The position numbers and the translations under genes are program-made. DNA of 64,000 bases from an uncultured Dorea sp. Its GTDB lineage: Bacteria; Bacillota; Clostridia; Lachnospirales; Lachnospiraceae. Below are positions 16,916 to 24,579 of this stretch, piece by piece (position 1 is the stretch's first letter; each line of letters opens with the position of its first letter). The notes beneath the pieces were generated by a model that did not search any database, had not been told where the DNA came from, and saw nothing but the letters and a program-made list of their open reading frames with translations. The stretch is from the NCBI GenBank assembly GCA_910580235.1, contig CAJTVU010000009.1:22359-86358 (forward strand). The letters run 5' to 3'.

Positions 16916-17617
16916 TTAAGGCTGTGCTTGCCCACTAATTGTTTGTAAAAAACCTTCAACCTCTTTGTTGAATGCAGCATACCTCTTATTCGCAATAAAA
17001 TGATTCCCTTTTATAATTGATAATCTTGCATTAGGTATATTTTCCGCAATCTCTTTTGTATGGGATTCCTTAATCATATCTCTCTTTCCACAGATTACAA
17101 GCGTAGGAGCCGTTATTTTGGACAATTCATTTAATTTAATATTTGGCTCATTTACCATTAAGCCAAGCATTTCCACATTCTTTTTTGCACTGGCCGATCT
17201 CGGCGCAAACCGTCTTGCTATTTTATATCCTATTTCGATCGGGATCTGTATCGTTCTTTTTACTCCTTTCGGATTCAGATTCCCTCCATTTAATATCAAT
17301 GCCTTTACTTTGCCTGGATATTTCATTGCAAATCTCATTGCTATATTTGCTCCGTCCGAAAATCCCAAAATAACCGCGCTCGAAATCTCAAGACCTGTCA
17401 TAAAATCGTATAAATCCTGGGAAAACTGCTCAATAGTAAAAAGCGCTGTACCTCTTGGCGATCTACCGTGGCCTCGTGTGTCCAAAGCGATCACTCTGTA
17501 CATGCCGCAAAAATAGTCTATCTGATTCTTGAAATATGAGCCGTCCTCTCCGTTCCCATGTAAAAGGATAAATGGCTCTTTATCTCCTTTTTCCTGATGA
17601 TATAAAACTATATCCAT
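16916..17617 (-). CDS. Alpha/beta fold hydrolase
   Basis: A 233-residue hydrolase. It has the oxyanion strand LLHGNGEDGSYF, the nucleophile elbow GFSDGA (Ser near residue 93), a catalytic Asp in VICGKRD and a His in KGNHFIANKR near the end, so the triad is complete. The start follows GAGGAAG. The substrate is unknown. A shortened copy of its 3' half lies at 11957-12310, making this the probable source gene, or the surviving one of two. Confidence 0.9.
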   Translation of the reverse strand: MDIVLYHQEKGDKEPFILLHGNGEDGSYFKNQIDYFCGMYRVIALDTRGHGRSPRGTALFTIEQFSQDLYDFMTGLEISSAVILGFSDGANIAMRFAMKYPGKVKALILNGGNLNPKGVKRTIQIPIEIGYKIARRFAPRSASAKKNVEMLGLMVNEPNIKLNELSKITAPTLVICGKRDMIKESHTKEIAENIPNARLSIIKGNHFIANKRYAAFNKEVEGFLQTISGQAQP

Positions 17618-17653
17618 TTATGCTTCCTCGCAAAATCCCGCTCTTTCTTAACT

Positions 17654-18067
17654 TTACTTTCTATTCGGCCTTCTTTTGATCCTCAAAAGCTTAATGAAAT
17701 CATTAAACAAAGAATCATCCACTGGCTCAAACATTATCCATTTCCCATCATAATAAGTTTGCGCTTCATCATAGATCCTTTGGACTTCTTTTGAATAATT
17801 ATCTCTATCCGTCTCAAATTTTAACCTTTCGTTTTTTCCTAAGATAATCATAAATCCTACACAGTTTTCTCGTGCATATAATGCACACAGCGTTTTACCG
17901 CCCCGACGATATTTATATTCATATTTCCATGCTTTACCGCCTTTATCCCACAAACGATCCATATCATAATTTTCATCAATCAAAGCACATAGCTTATTCC
18001 ATACATCATATAAAGATTTTCCAACTAAAGCTGTCATTACTTCTTCGTTAGGTATCGTATCAAGCAT
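17654..18067 (-). CDS. DUF3788 family protein
   Basis: The ATG at 18067 (MLDTIPNEEVMTALVG) was chosen because it follows GGGGGGCTAAT; the longer open frame has no such site. The product has 137 residues, with YKYRRGGKTLCALYARENCVGFMIILGKNER as the conserved core and no membrane segment, typical for DUF3788. Function is unknown; members often sit with GNAT, VOC and DUF3795 genes in mobile accessory clusters, as here. Confidence 0.83.
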   Translation of the reverse strand: MLDTIPNEEVMTALVGKSLYDVWNKLCALIDENYDMDRLWDKGGKAWKYEYKYRRGGKTLCALYARENCVGFMIILGKNERLKFETDRDNYSKEVQRIYDEAQTYYDGKWIMFEPVDDSLFNDFIKLLRIKRRPNRK

Positions 18068-18190
18068 ATTAGCCCCCCATATAACATTCGATTTTTCTTT
18101 GTATGCTACGTTCAGATAAATCTGTCTTTCCATATACACTATAACATTCCTTTGACAAACTCTGCAATATCTTTCAAATATTGCTTATTA

Positions 18191-18227
18191 AAAGAAAAGC
18201 AGACAGTCGCATCAAAAACTGTCTGCT
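18191..18227 (-). terminator. Terminator of the DUF3592 gene
   Basis: A 10-bp stem AGCAGACAGT/ACTGTCTGCT with a 10-base loop, followed on the minus strand by TTTTCTTTT. It starts about 20 bases after the stop codon. Confidence 0.75.
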
Positions 18228-18248
18228 ACAAACCGGAATTTGTATATT

Positions 18249-18806
18249 TTAAGGTAAAAATGAAAAGAGCGCTCTTATCTGTGGAGCCAACAGGCCAATT
18301 AAAGGATACGCCACTCCTACTCCACATAAAAGCAATGCCCAGCGTTTATCATGTTTTTGCATAATAGGAACATAAAATAAATTAGGATTTTCAGGGGCAT
18401 AATATAAATCTATCTGTTGTCCTGTTTTTACATAGCTGCGCCCATATCCAGTCGGAGATTTGACACGATATTGCTTTTCCCCAGCTTGAAACTCATATTG
18501 AGGAAAATAGCTTCGTTTGTTTCCTTCGCCTGTCCACAATTCTCTATCTACAGTAACAACAACGGCTTTAGCTAAAACAGTGGCATGTAAACGTTCTTTC
18601 AATAGCCGCCAACGCATACGCATGCCTATAGCAAAGAAGATCAGTGGAATCATTGTGAACCCTACATCGGCAATCCGTTCATCCGTTCCTCGGCCAGGCT
18701 GAGAAATGATAATTCCTGCAAAAATGAAGCATGCCAATGGCCAAAAAATAGCAAAGAAATACCATCGTTTTAGTGTAGCACTTTTTGAATCTGTTTTTAC
18801 ATCCAT
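18249..18806 (-). CDS. DUF3592 domain membrane protein
   Basis: A 185-residue protein started at the ATG seven bases behind GGAGGTGG. It has two N-terminal membrane helices (about 16-36 and 48-65), a central soluble beta domain with YFPQYEFQAGEKQYRV and YVKTGQQIDLYYAPENPN, and a C-terminal helix. This is the DUF3592 arrangement. Function is unknown. It is the first gene of the minus-strand accessory group that ends near 12.4 kb. Confidence 0.8.
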   Translation of the reverse strand: MDVKTDSKSATLKRWYFFAIFWPLACFIFAGIIISQPGRGTDERIADVGFTMIPLIFFAIGMRMRWRLLKERLHATVLAKAVVVTVDRELWTGEGNKRSYFPQYEFQAGEKQYRVKSPTGYGRSYVKTGQQIDLYYAPENPNLFYVPIMQKHDKRWALLLCGVGVAYPLIGLLAPQIRALFSFLP

Positions 18807-18871
18807 GTTCAAACCACCTCCAAATCCCGATTGTGATTTGGTGATTTTTAAGGGAATTATCAGCTGTTATA

Positions 18872-19000
18872 ACTTATTACCAAAATCCTCTCTAACCCTT
18901 GAAAACACTAAGTTTATCGCAGGTGAGCCCTCCCTTATTGTTTCCCTTGTATTATATCTTCCCATAGGGCATTACGAACCCTGATAAGGGAAAAAATAAG
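18872..19000. other. Intergenic remnant with repeat match
   Basis: The gap between the DUF3592 gene and the WYL regulator (18807-19280) has no gene. Its left part contains a weak match to the 37-bp repeat (ATCCTCTCTAACCCTTGAA) and runs of AAGGGAAAAAATAAGGGAAA-type sequence that look like the end of a mobile element, but I can name no element. The right part holds the inverted repeat listed separately. Confidence 0.35.
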
Positions 19001-19217
19001 GGAAACAAAATCACATAAAACATTGTAACACAAAATATACGGTAATTGGTAAACTGATTGAAATGCTTTCAAAAAAATGAATACGATCTATACAACATAC
19101 AATATCCACCATAACAGCATTGACGTGTACACTTATGCAGGCAACTTTTTGCGGATAGGCTGCAATAAAGCAGAAGCTGGGAAGTTTGGTAGGAAAATTT
19201 GAAATAATTGCTTCTTT

Positions 19218-19253
19218 AAACAAACTATGACATAATGGTGTCGTAGTTTGTTT
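19218..19253 (+). promoter_or_regulatory. 15-bp inverted repeat, likely operator of the WYL regulator
   Basis: AAACAAACTATGACA and its complement (14 of 15 positions) are separated by six bases. A TATACT -10-like box follows at 19256-19261, and the regulator starts at 19281. The position suggests autoregulation. Confidence 0.6.
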
Positions 19254-19280
19254 GTTATACTGGTATAAAAAGGAGAAAAG

Positions 19281-20186
19281 ATGAAGATTGACCGGCTTAT
19301 AAGCATTGTCGTTTATTTATTAAATCATGGTCGGACATCAGCACAGAAATTAGCAGAAGAATTTGAAGTTTCTTCCAGAACGATTATGCGAGATTTGGAA
19401 TCGCTGGATCAGGCAGGTATTCCGATTCAATCTTTTTATGGCGTAGAAGGCGGCTATCAGATTATGGACAGCTTTGTCTTAGAAAAACAGGTTGCAACAA
19501 GTCACGAATATGATTGGATCATCACTGCTCTGGAAGGAATGGCAAGCGCATATGCAAGCAAAAGTCTAAAACAGGCACTGGAAAAAGTGCAGAGTATAAG
19601 CCATACAAGGGACACTGCTGTTTGCATAGACTTGGGTGTCGCAAGTGAAGACGACAAAACAAATGAACAATTAATGTTGTTAGAAGATGCAATCAAGGGA
19701 AAATGCGTTGTTCGGTTTTCTTATACAAATAGTCATGATGAAGTAAAAGATATTCAGGTAGAACCGGTTTGTCTGCAATACAAGTGGTATAACTGGTATC
19801 TGACTGGATATTATGAAAAATATCAGGATTATTGTATGTTTAAATTAGTCCGTATGGAAAATTTGCAAGCCACACAGATAAAATTCACAAAATCTCATAA
19901 TCTTTCAGATATTAAAATGAAAGATAGTAATCATGATATTATACATGTCAAATTATACGGAAAGGCAGTCATAAAAGCAAAATGCAGGGAATATCTAAAT
20001 GGACAGATTACGCAGGAATTTGAAAATGGGGATTTTGAGTTTTCTTTTTCTGTACCGGGACATGAGACATTTTGGTATGGGGTGATCCTTTCCTTTGGAA
20101 ATAAGGCTAAGATAATCGAACCGCAAGAAATAAAAGAACGCATTATAAAAATCTGCAAAGAAATACAAATGGAATATGGGGAATAA
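19281..20186 (+). CDS. YafY-type transcriptional regulator with WYL domain
   Basis: A 301-residue regulator. Residues 1-60 are a winged helix (RLISIVVYLLNHGRTSAQKLAEEF, then VSSRTIMRDLESLDQAGIPI). A WYL sensor domain follows, with the core KWYNWYLTGYY near residues 173-183, and a WCX-like C-terminal part. WYL proteins bind nucleic acids or small ligands and regulate stress or defence genes. The AAGGAG site and the upstream inverted repeat support this start. Downstream genes (YcaQ remnant, RidA) follow in the same direction. Confidence 0.92.
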   Translation: MKIDRLISIVVYLLNHGRTSAQKLAEEFEVSSRTIMRDLESLDQAGIPIQSFYGVEGGYQIMDSFVLEKQVATSHEYDWIITALEGMASAYASKSLKQALEKVQSISHTRDTAVCIDLGVASEDDKTNEQLMLLEDAIKGKCVVRFSYTNSHDEVKDIQVEPVCLQYKWYNWYLTGYYEKYQDYCMFKLVRMENLQATQIKFTKSHNLSDIKMKDSNHDIIHVKLYGKAVIKAKCREYLNGQITQEFENGDFEFSFSVPGHETFWYGVILSFGNKAKIIEPQEIKERIIKICKEIQMEYGE

Positions 20187-20207
20187 AGATGAAATTATAT
20201 CCGAAAG

Positions 20208-20543
20208 ATGAGGCAAGACCGTAACCGGACAGGCGCACTGAACATATTGGACGATGTCAGAGATTTTGTGGAAAAGCATGGAAAGACAGGCACAAAAGAC
20301 ATTTCAATCGGAGAAGCGAGGGAAAGCCGATGGGGATATAAAAAATTATCAAGCGACGCTTTGGATTATCTATTTAACACCGGAGCTCTTACCATAGCCG
20401 ACAAACGTGGAGCACAGAAGTATTTTGATTTGACAGAACGTGTGATTGACAGTAAAAACTTTTCCTGTAACCCCAATATGGCTATAGAAGAATTTCTTCA
20501 GATTGATAATTCACCAAAAAATACTATAAAGTTAGGAGTATAG
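20208..20543 (+). pseudogene. YcaQ-like winged-helix protein, internal fragment
   Basis: The frame encodes GALNILDDVRDFVEKHGKTG, RWGYKKLSSDALDYLFNTGAL and AQKYFDLTERVI, a central winged-helix unit of the YcaQ/HTH_42 family (DNA interstrand crosslink glycosylases and relatives, usually about 380-400 residues). Only 111 codons remain, there is no good start, and the frame leaves the family after IEEFLQ. Both N- and C-terminal parts are missing. Confidence 0.7.
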
Positions 20544-20547
20544 AAAA

Positions 20548-20913
20548 ATGAAAGAAATCAGACGATATGACATTAATGAGGACTGGGCACATTCAGGAAT
20601 TATTCAAGCGGGAGACTATTGCTTTATAAATTACTGTGCCCGTAATATAGGCGGTACGATTGAAGAACAAATTGACGGTGCCTTTGATGAAATGGAAGAA
20701 CGGTTGGCATTAGTGGGATTGACGCTGGAAAATGTCGTACAGATGAATTGCTTGTTTAAAAATATTTGGGATATTCCGGTAATGGAAAAGGTAATTAAGA
20801 GAAGGTTTCATGGCAAATATCCTGTACGCAAGTCATTTCAGACTGAATTTGCTGATCCAGGTAATTTGTGCTTCCAAGTGGATGGTATAGCTTATTCAGC
20901 AGTAAATTCCTAG
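20548..20913 (+). CDS. RidA family protein
   Basis: A 121-residue protein of the YjgF/YER057c/UK114 fold: SGIIQAGDYCFINYCA at the start, EEQIDGAFDEMEERLALVGLTLENVVQMNCLFKN in the middle and KYPVRKSFQTEFADPGNLCFQVDGIAY at the end. The family's arginine that binds the substrate carboxylate (R105 in E. coli RidA, before the last strand) is not in its usual context: the position reads FADPGNLC. Enamine deaminase activity is therefore doubtful, and it may be a RidA paralogue. It is complete and follows AGGAG. Confidence 0.82.
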   Translation: MKEIRRYDINEDWAHSGIIQAGDYCFINYCARNIGGTIEEQIDGAFDEMEERLALVGLTLENVVQMNCLFKNIWDIPVMEKVIKRRFHGKYPVRKSFQTEFADPGNLCFQVDGIAYSAVNS

Positions 20914-20934
20914 ATAAATAAGCTTCTGCATACT

Positions 20935-21230
20935 CAGTGACGGGCGGCGCCATACCGTTTCTTCCTCTCCCACGTAAGCCGTGCTCCAACCTCGCGAACA
21001 AGTTCGCTCAGTTGGCGGGCGACGCCCTGGTATTACGGCAGTGACACAACCTCGCGAAGCAAGTTCGCTCGCTTGACGGGCATATGCCCCAGTATGTCTT
21101 CTCCTGCCTCATAAGCCGTGCTACAACCTCGCGAACGAGTTCGCTCAGTTGACGGGCGACGCCCTATCATTTAACGGCAGTGCCACAACCTCGCGAAACA
21201 AGTTCGCTCAGTTGACGGGCATATGCCCTA
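20935..21230. repeat. 137-bp composite tandem repeat rich in hairpins
   Basis: Two units of about 137 bp begin at 20975 and 21112, with a partial unit before. Each unit contains two copies of ACCTCGCGAAC-n-GTTCGCTC, a short stem-loop, one followed by GGGCGACGCCC and the other by GGGCATATGCCC. The array therefore alternates eight small hairpins. It lies between the convergent ends of the RidA gene and leuS, at the border between accessory and core DNA. Confidence 0.8.
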
Positions 21231-21235
21231 TGAAT

Positions 21236-21290
21236 AAAAGAAGCGGCAGCGCCCCTTGTATGCAAGCATACGGGGTTCTGCCGCTTCTTT
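21236..21290. terminator. Bidirectional terminator at the leuS end
   Basis: AAAAGAAGCGGCAG and its complement flank an inner stem (CCCCTTGTATGC / GCATACGGGG), with A runs on one side and T runs on the other. It sits 13 bases past the leuS stop codon. Confidence 0.85.
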
Positions 21291-21302
21291 TATTCGCACT
21301 GC

Positions 21303-23732
21303 CTATTTTTGCACAATATTTATTATCTTTTTTGGTACGTATATTTCTTTTATGATTGTTCCGGTCAGTTTTTCGGCGACTGCTTTTTTTCCGGCTGCGA
21401 TCGCATCTTCTTTTGAGATATCTGTTGCCACGGAGATAATCGCTCTTGTCTTGCCGTTTATCTGTACTGGCACTTCTATCTCGTCGTCTTTCATGGCTTC
21501 TTCGTCGTAATCCGGCCATCCGGCTGCGAATACGCTTCCTTCATGGCCCAGCTGTTCCCAGATCTCTTCTGCGATGTGGGGCGCGAATGGTGAGAGGAGC
21601 ACCGCCATGGCGGACAAAGTATCTGTGTCAACGCCTCCTGCCTCTTTGGCAAGCTCAATGAGCTTGTTGTTATGCTCCATGAAGCCGGAGATCGCCGTGT
21701 TCAGGCTGAAGCTCTCCAGGCGGGTCGTAATGTCTTTGATCAGCCTGTGGCGCTCTTTAATCATTGCTTTCGTCGCTGTCACGCCCGCTTCTTTGCTGTC
21801 CATGACCAGATTCCACAGTCTCTTAAGGAAGCGGTTCACGCCGTCTATCCCACGGTCGTCCCACTCTGCGTCCAGCTCCGGCGGCCCTACGAAGAGCTCG
21901 TACATCCGCAGAGAATCGCACCCATAATCGCGCACAAGGTCGTCCGGCGATACGACGTTGCCCTTGGACTTGCTCATCTTAATCCCGTTCTTGCCTGTGA
22001 TCATCCCCTGGTTGAACAGCTTGCGGAACGGCTCGTCGAAGTCAACGACGCCGATATCGCATAGGAACTTTGTATAGAACCTCGCATACAAGAGGTGGAG
22101 CACCGCATGTTCTACACCGCCGATATACATGTCTACCGGGAGCATGGCGTCCGCTTTTTCCCTGGAGACAAGCTCGTTGTCGTTATGGTTGTCCACATAG
22201 CGCAGGAAATACCAGGAAGACCCTGCCCACTGCGGCATCGTGTTCGTCTCTCGCTTCGCAGGCTTCCCACACACCGGACAGGTACAGTTCACCCACGCGT
22301 CGATTGCCGCCAGCGGAGATTCCCCCGTCCCCGTCGGCTCATAGGACTCTACGTCTGGAAGCTCTAATGGAAGCTCCTCTTCCGGCACAGGTACATTCCC
22401 ACAGTCCGGGCAGTGGATGATCGGAATCGGCTCGCCCCAGTACCGCTGGCGGGAGAATACCCAGTCGCGCAGCTTGTAGTTCACTGTGGCGCGTCCTATG
22501 CCTTTCTTCTCGATGATATGAGGCCCCTCTTTTTTCAGCAGGGCAGATTCCATCCCGTTCCACTCGCCGGAATTGATCATCAGTCCGTTCGCCTCCGTAT
22601 AGGCCTCCGTCATATTCTCAATTTCTTTCCCGTCCTTCGCAATGACCTGGACGATCGGGATCCCGAACTTCGTGGCAAACTCGAAGTCGCGGTCGTCATG
22701 GGCGGGCACGCACATGATCGCCCCCGTACCATAGTCTGCCAGTACATAGTCAGACAGCCAGATCGGCGTCTTCTCTCCATTTAACGGATTGATCGCATAG
22801 CTTCCCGTGAACACGCCCGTCTTGTCTTTGTCCTGCATACGGTCTACATTAGACTTCATAGAGGCATCGTAAATGTACTTCTCCACCGCTTCTCTCGTCT
22901 CGTCCGTAGCAAGGCTCGCGGCAAGCTCATGTTCCGGGGCAAGCACCATGAATGTAGCTCCATACAGCGTGTCCGGCCTCGTCGTGTAAACTGTAATCTT
23001 CTCTTCTCTTCCGTCAACCGGGAAATCTACTTCTGCGCCGTAAGATTTGCCGATCCAGTCCGTCTGCATCTTCTTTACCTTCTCCGGCCAGTCCAGCTTG
23101 TCAAGATCTTTGAGAAGACGCTCTGCATAAGCCGTGATCTTCAGCATCCACTGGCGGAGGTTCTTCTTCGTCACCTCCGCGCCGCAGCGCTCACATTTCC
23201 CGTTCACGACCTCCTCATTTGCAAGCCCCGTCTTACAGGAAGGGCACCAGTTAATAGGGAACTCCTTCTCGTAGGCAAGCCCTTCCTTGAACATTTTCAC
23301 AAAGATCCACTGCGTCCATTTATAGTAGTTAGGGTCGGTCGTATTCACTTCTCTGTCCCAGTCATAGAGCGCGGCGATCTCCTGGATCTGGCGCTTGATG
23401 TTCTTTACATTTTCTGCCGTGGAGACAGCCGGATGGACGCCCATCTTAATAGCGTAATTCTCCGCCGGAAGGCCGAACGCGTCCCAGCCCATCGGATGGA
23501 TGATATAATAGCCCTGCTGCAGCTTGTACCTGCTCCATACGTCGGAGATCACGTACCCTCTCCAATGCCCTACATGCAGCCCGTTCCCCGACGGATAAGG
23601 GAACATATCGAGACAATAATATTTCTCCCTCTTGCTTCCGTCCGCATTCTCTGTCACATTCACCGGACTCTTCTCCCAGCGCTCGCGCCATTTCTTCTCA
23701 ATCGCCTTATGATTGTAAGGTATTTTTGACAT
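21303..23732 (-). CDS. leuS: Leucine-tRNA ligase
   Basis: A complete 809-residue class I synthetase that charges tRNA-Leu. It has the HIGH motif as HVGH in PSGNGLHVGHWRGY (about 48-62). The connective zinc-type Cys clusters (CPSC, CERC) and the CP1 editing domain with TTRPDTLYGATFMV follow. KMSKS appears as KMSKSKGNVVSPDD near 575, then the anticodon-binding and C-terminal domains. It is preceded by its own promoter and leader. Confidence 0.98.
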   Translation of the reverse strand: MSKIPYNHKAIEKKWRERWEKSPVNVTENADGSKREKYYCLDMFPYPSGNGLHVGHWRGYVISDVWSRYKLQQGYYIIHPMGWDAFGLPAENYAIKMGVHPAVSTAENVKNIKRQIQEIAALYDWDREVNTTDPNYYKWTQWIFVKMFKEGLAYEKEFPINWCPSCKTGLANEEVVNGKCERCGAEVTKKNLRQWMLKITAYAERLLKDLDKLDWPEKVKKMQTDWIGKSYGAEVDFPVDGREEKITVYTTRPDTLYGATFMVLAPEHELAASLATDETREAVEKYIYDASMKSNVDRMQDKDKTGVFTGSYAINPLNGEKTPIWLSDYVLADYGTGAIMCVPAHDDRDFEFATKFGIPIVQVIAKDGKEIENMTEAYTEANGLMINSGEWNGMESALLKKEGPHIIEKKGIGRATVNYKLRDWVFSRQRYWGEPIPIIHCPDCGNVPVPEEELPLELPDVESYEPTGTGESPLAAIDAWVNCTCPVCGKPAKRETNTMPQWAGSSWYFLRYVDNHNDNELVSREKADAMLPVDMYIGGVEHAVLHLLYARFYTKFLCDIGVVDFDEPFRKLFNQGMITGKNGIKMSKSKGNVVSPDDLVRDYGCDSLRMYELFVGPPELDAEWDDRGIDGVNRFLKRLWNLVMDSKEAGVTATKAMIKERHRLIKDITTRLESFSLNTAISGFMEHNNKLIELAKEAGGVDTDTLSAMAVLLSPFAPHIAEEIWEQLGHEGSVFAAGWPDYDEEAMKDDEIEVPVQINGKTRAIISVATDISKEDAIAAGKKAVAEKLTGTIIKEIYVPKKIINIVQK

Positions 23733-23757
23733 ATCTTAGCTCCTTTCTTTGTATCGC

Positions 23758-23904
23758 AAAAAACCTCCCCATCTGCAAGAGACGAGAAGGCTTACATTAC
23801 GCAGTATCGATTCCCGCGATTTATCTTAATTATTATGCTGTTGGGGCCAAAAGGTATTTTGCCCCTAATGTCATTATTATAAAAACAATGGCCACATAAG
23901 TCAA
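23758..23904 (-). promoter_or_regulatory. leuS promoter and attenuator-like leader
   Basis: On the minus strand TTGACT (23899-23904) and TATAAT (23876-23881) are 17 bases apart. The predicted leader of about 135 bases contains ATCGCGGGAATCGATACT and then a 7-bp stem (CCTTCTC/GGGGAGG) with a TTTTTT tail, a terminator placed before the leuS ribosome site. The CGCGGGAA stretch recalls the end of a T-box antiterminator, but no Stem I fits in this short leader and no TGGTACC core is seen. Confidence 0.65.
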
Positions 23905-24108
23905 GTGCGGGAAGGTATTTTTAGAAAAAACCGCTTCCGCCATAGTCAAATACCCCGCAGCAAGCGCGGCTGCTTGGCTCATTGCTCGCGGGAATAAAAA
24001 GAATTGCTTTTTACGGTTGTTCCATCTCCCTCTTTCGTGTATAATGAGAATAAGTAAATGTACTGAGCAATTTTCAGTATAATATGATACATAAAGGAGA
24101 GTTCGCCA

Positions 24109-24528
24109 ATGGTAAATTTATTGACAGGCCCGAAGGGAAGCGGCAAAACACAGCAAATGATCGATCTTGCTAACAAAAAAGTAAAAGACTGTAACGGAAA
24201 TGTAGTATTTATCAAGAAGACTCACAGAGACACGACAAGCGTTGCATTTGACATCCGCATCATCTGCATGGATGACTATCCGTCGATTACGAACATCGAC
24301 GGCTATATTGGATTCTTATATGGTATGTCCAGCTCCAATCACGACATTGAATGCGTATTCATCGACGGCATCTTAAAGCATGCCGACATCTCCCTGGAGA
24401 ACATACCGGAATTTGTTGAAAGGCTTAAGAAAGCGTCCACGGACTGCGACATTGAGTTCTATGTGAGCATCAGCGGCGAAAAAGAAGACTTAAAAGACGT
24501 TGACCTGGAAGGGTGTACATTACTGTAG
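24109..24528 (+). CDS. Small P-loop ATPase-like protein
   Basis: A 139-residue protein that starts with a Walker A motif (LTGPKGSGKTQQMIDLANKK, residues 5-24). A hydrophobic strand ending in Asp follows (CVFIDGILKHAD), which could be Walker B. No HTH, membrane or nuclease part is visible. Short ATPases like this are common and uncharacterised in Lachnospiraceae. It has a clean AAGGAG site, stands alone and ends at a GGGGAC palindrome. Confidence 0.75.
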   Translation: MVNLLTGPKGSGKTQQMIDLANKKVKDCNGNVVFIKKTHRDTTSVAFDIRIICMDDYPSITNIDGYIGFLYGMSSSNHDIECVFIDGILKHADISLENIPEFVERLKKASTDCDIEFYVSISGEKEDLKDVDLEGCTLL

Positions 24529-24534
24529 ATAAAC

Positions 24535-24570
24535 TGGGGACGGGGTAAAATGAATTTTACCCCGTCCCCA
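24535..24570. repeat. GGGGAC palindrome, copy 1
   Basis: A 36-bp near-perfect inverted repeat with arms TGGGGACGGGGTAAAAT and its complement, between two convergent genes, where it can also act as a terminator. Related copies lie at 31417, 62966 and, with a different core, 33865. Confidence 0.85.
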
Positions 24571-24579
24571 TTTGAATCT

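Noticed and set aside
10600..20913. A complete integrative element or prophage covering the accessory region.
   Set aside because: No integrase, relaxase, capsid or terminase gene is present; only a TnpV scrap and short repeats suggest past mobility.
20935..21230. Regularly spaced palindromes that look like a CRISPR array at first sight.
   Set aside because: Units are 137 bp, the 'spacers' repeat as well, and no cas gene is near.
23833..23982. A 49-codon open frame on the minus strand across the leuS promoter with a hydrophobic middle.
   Set aside because: No ribosome site, the leuS -35 and -10 boxes lie inside it, and no family match. Probably chance.
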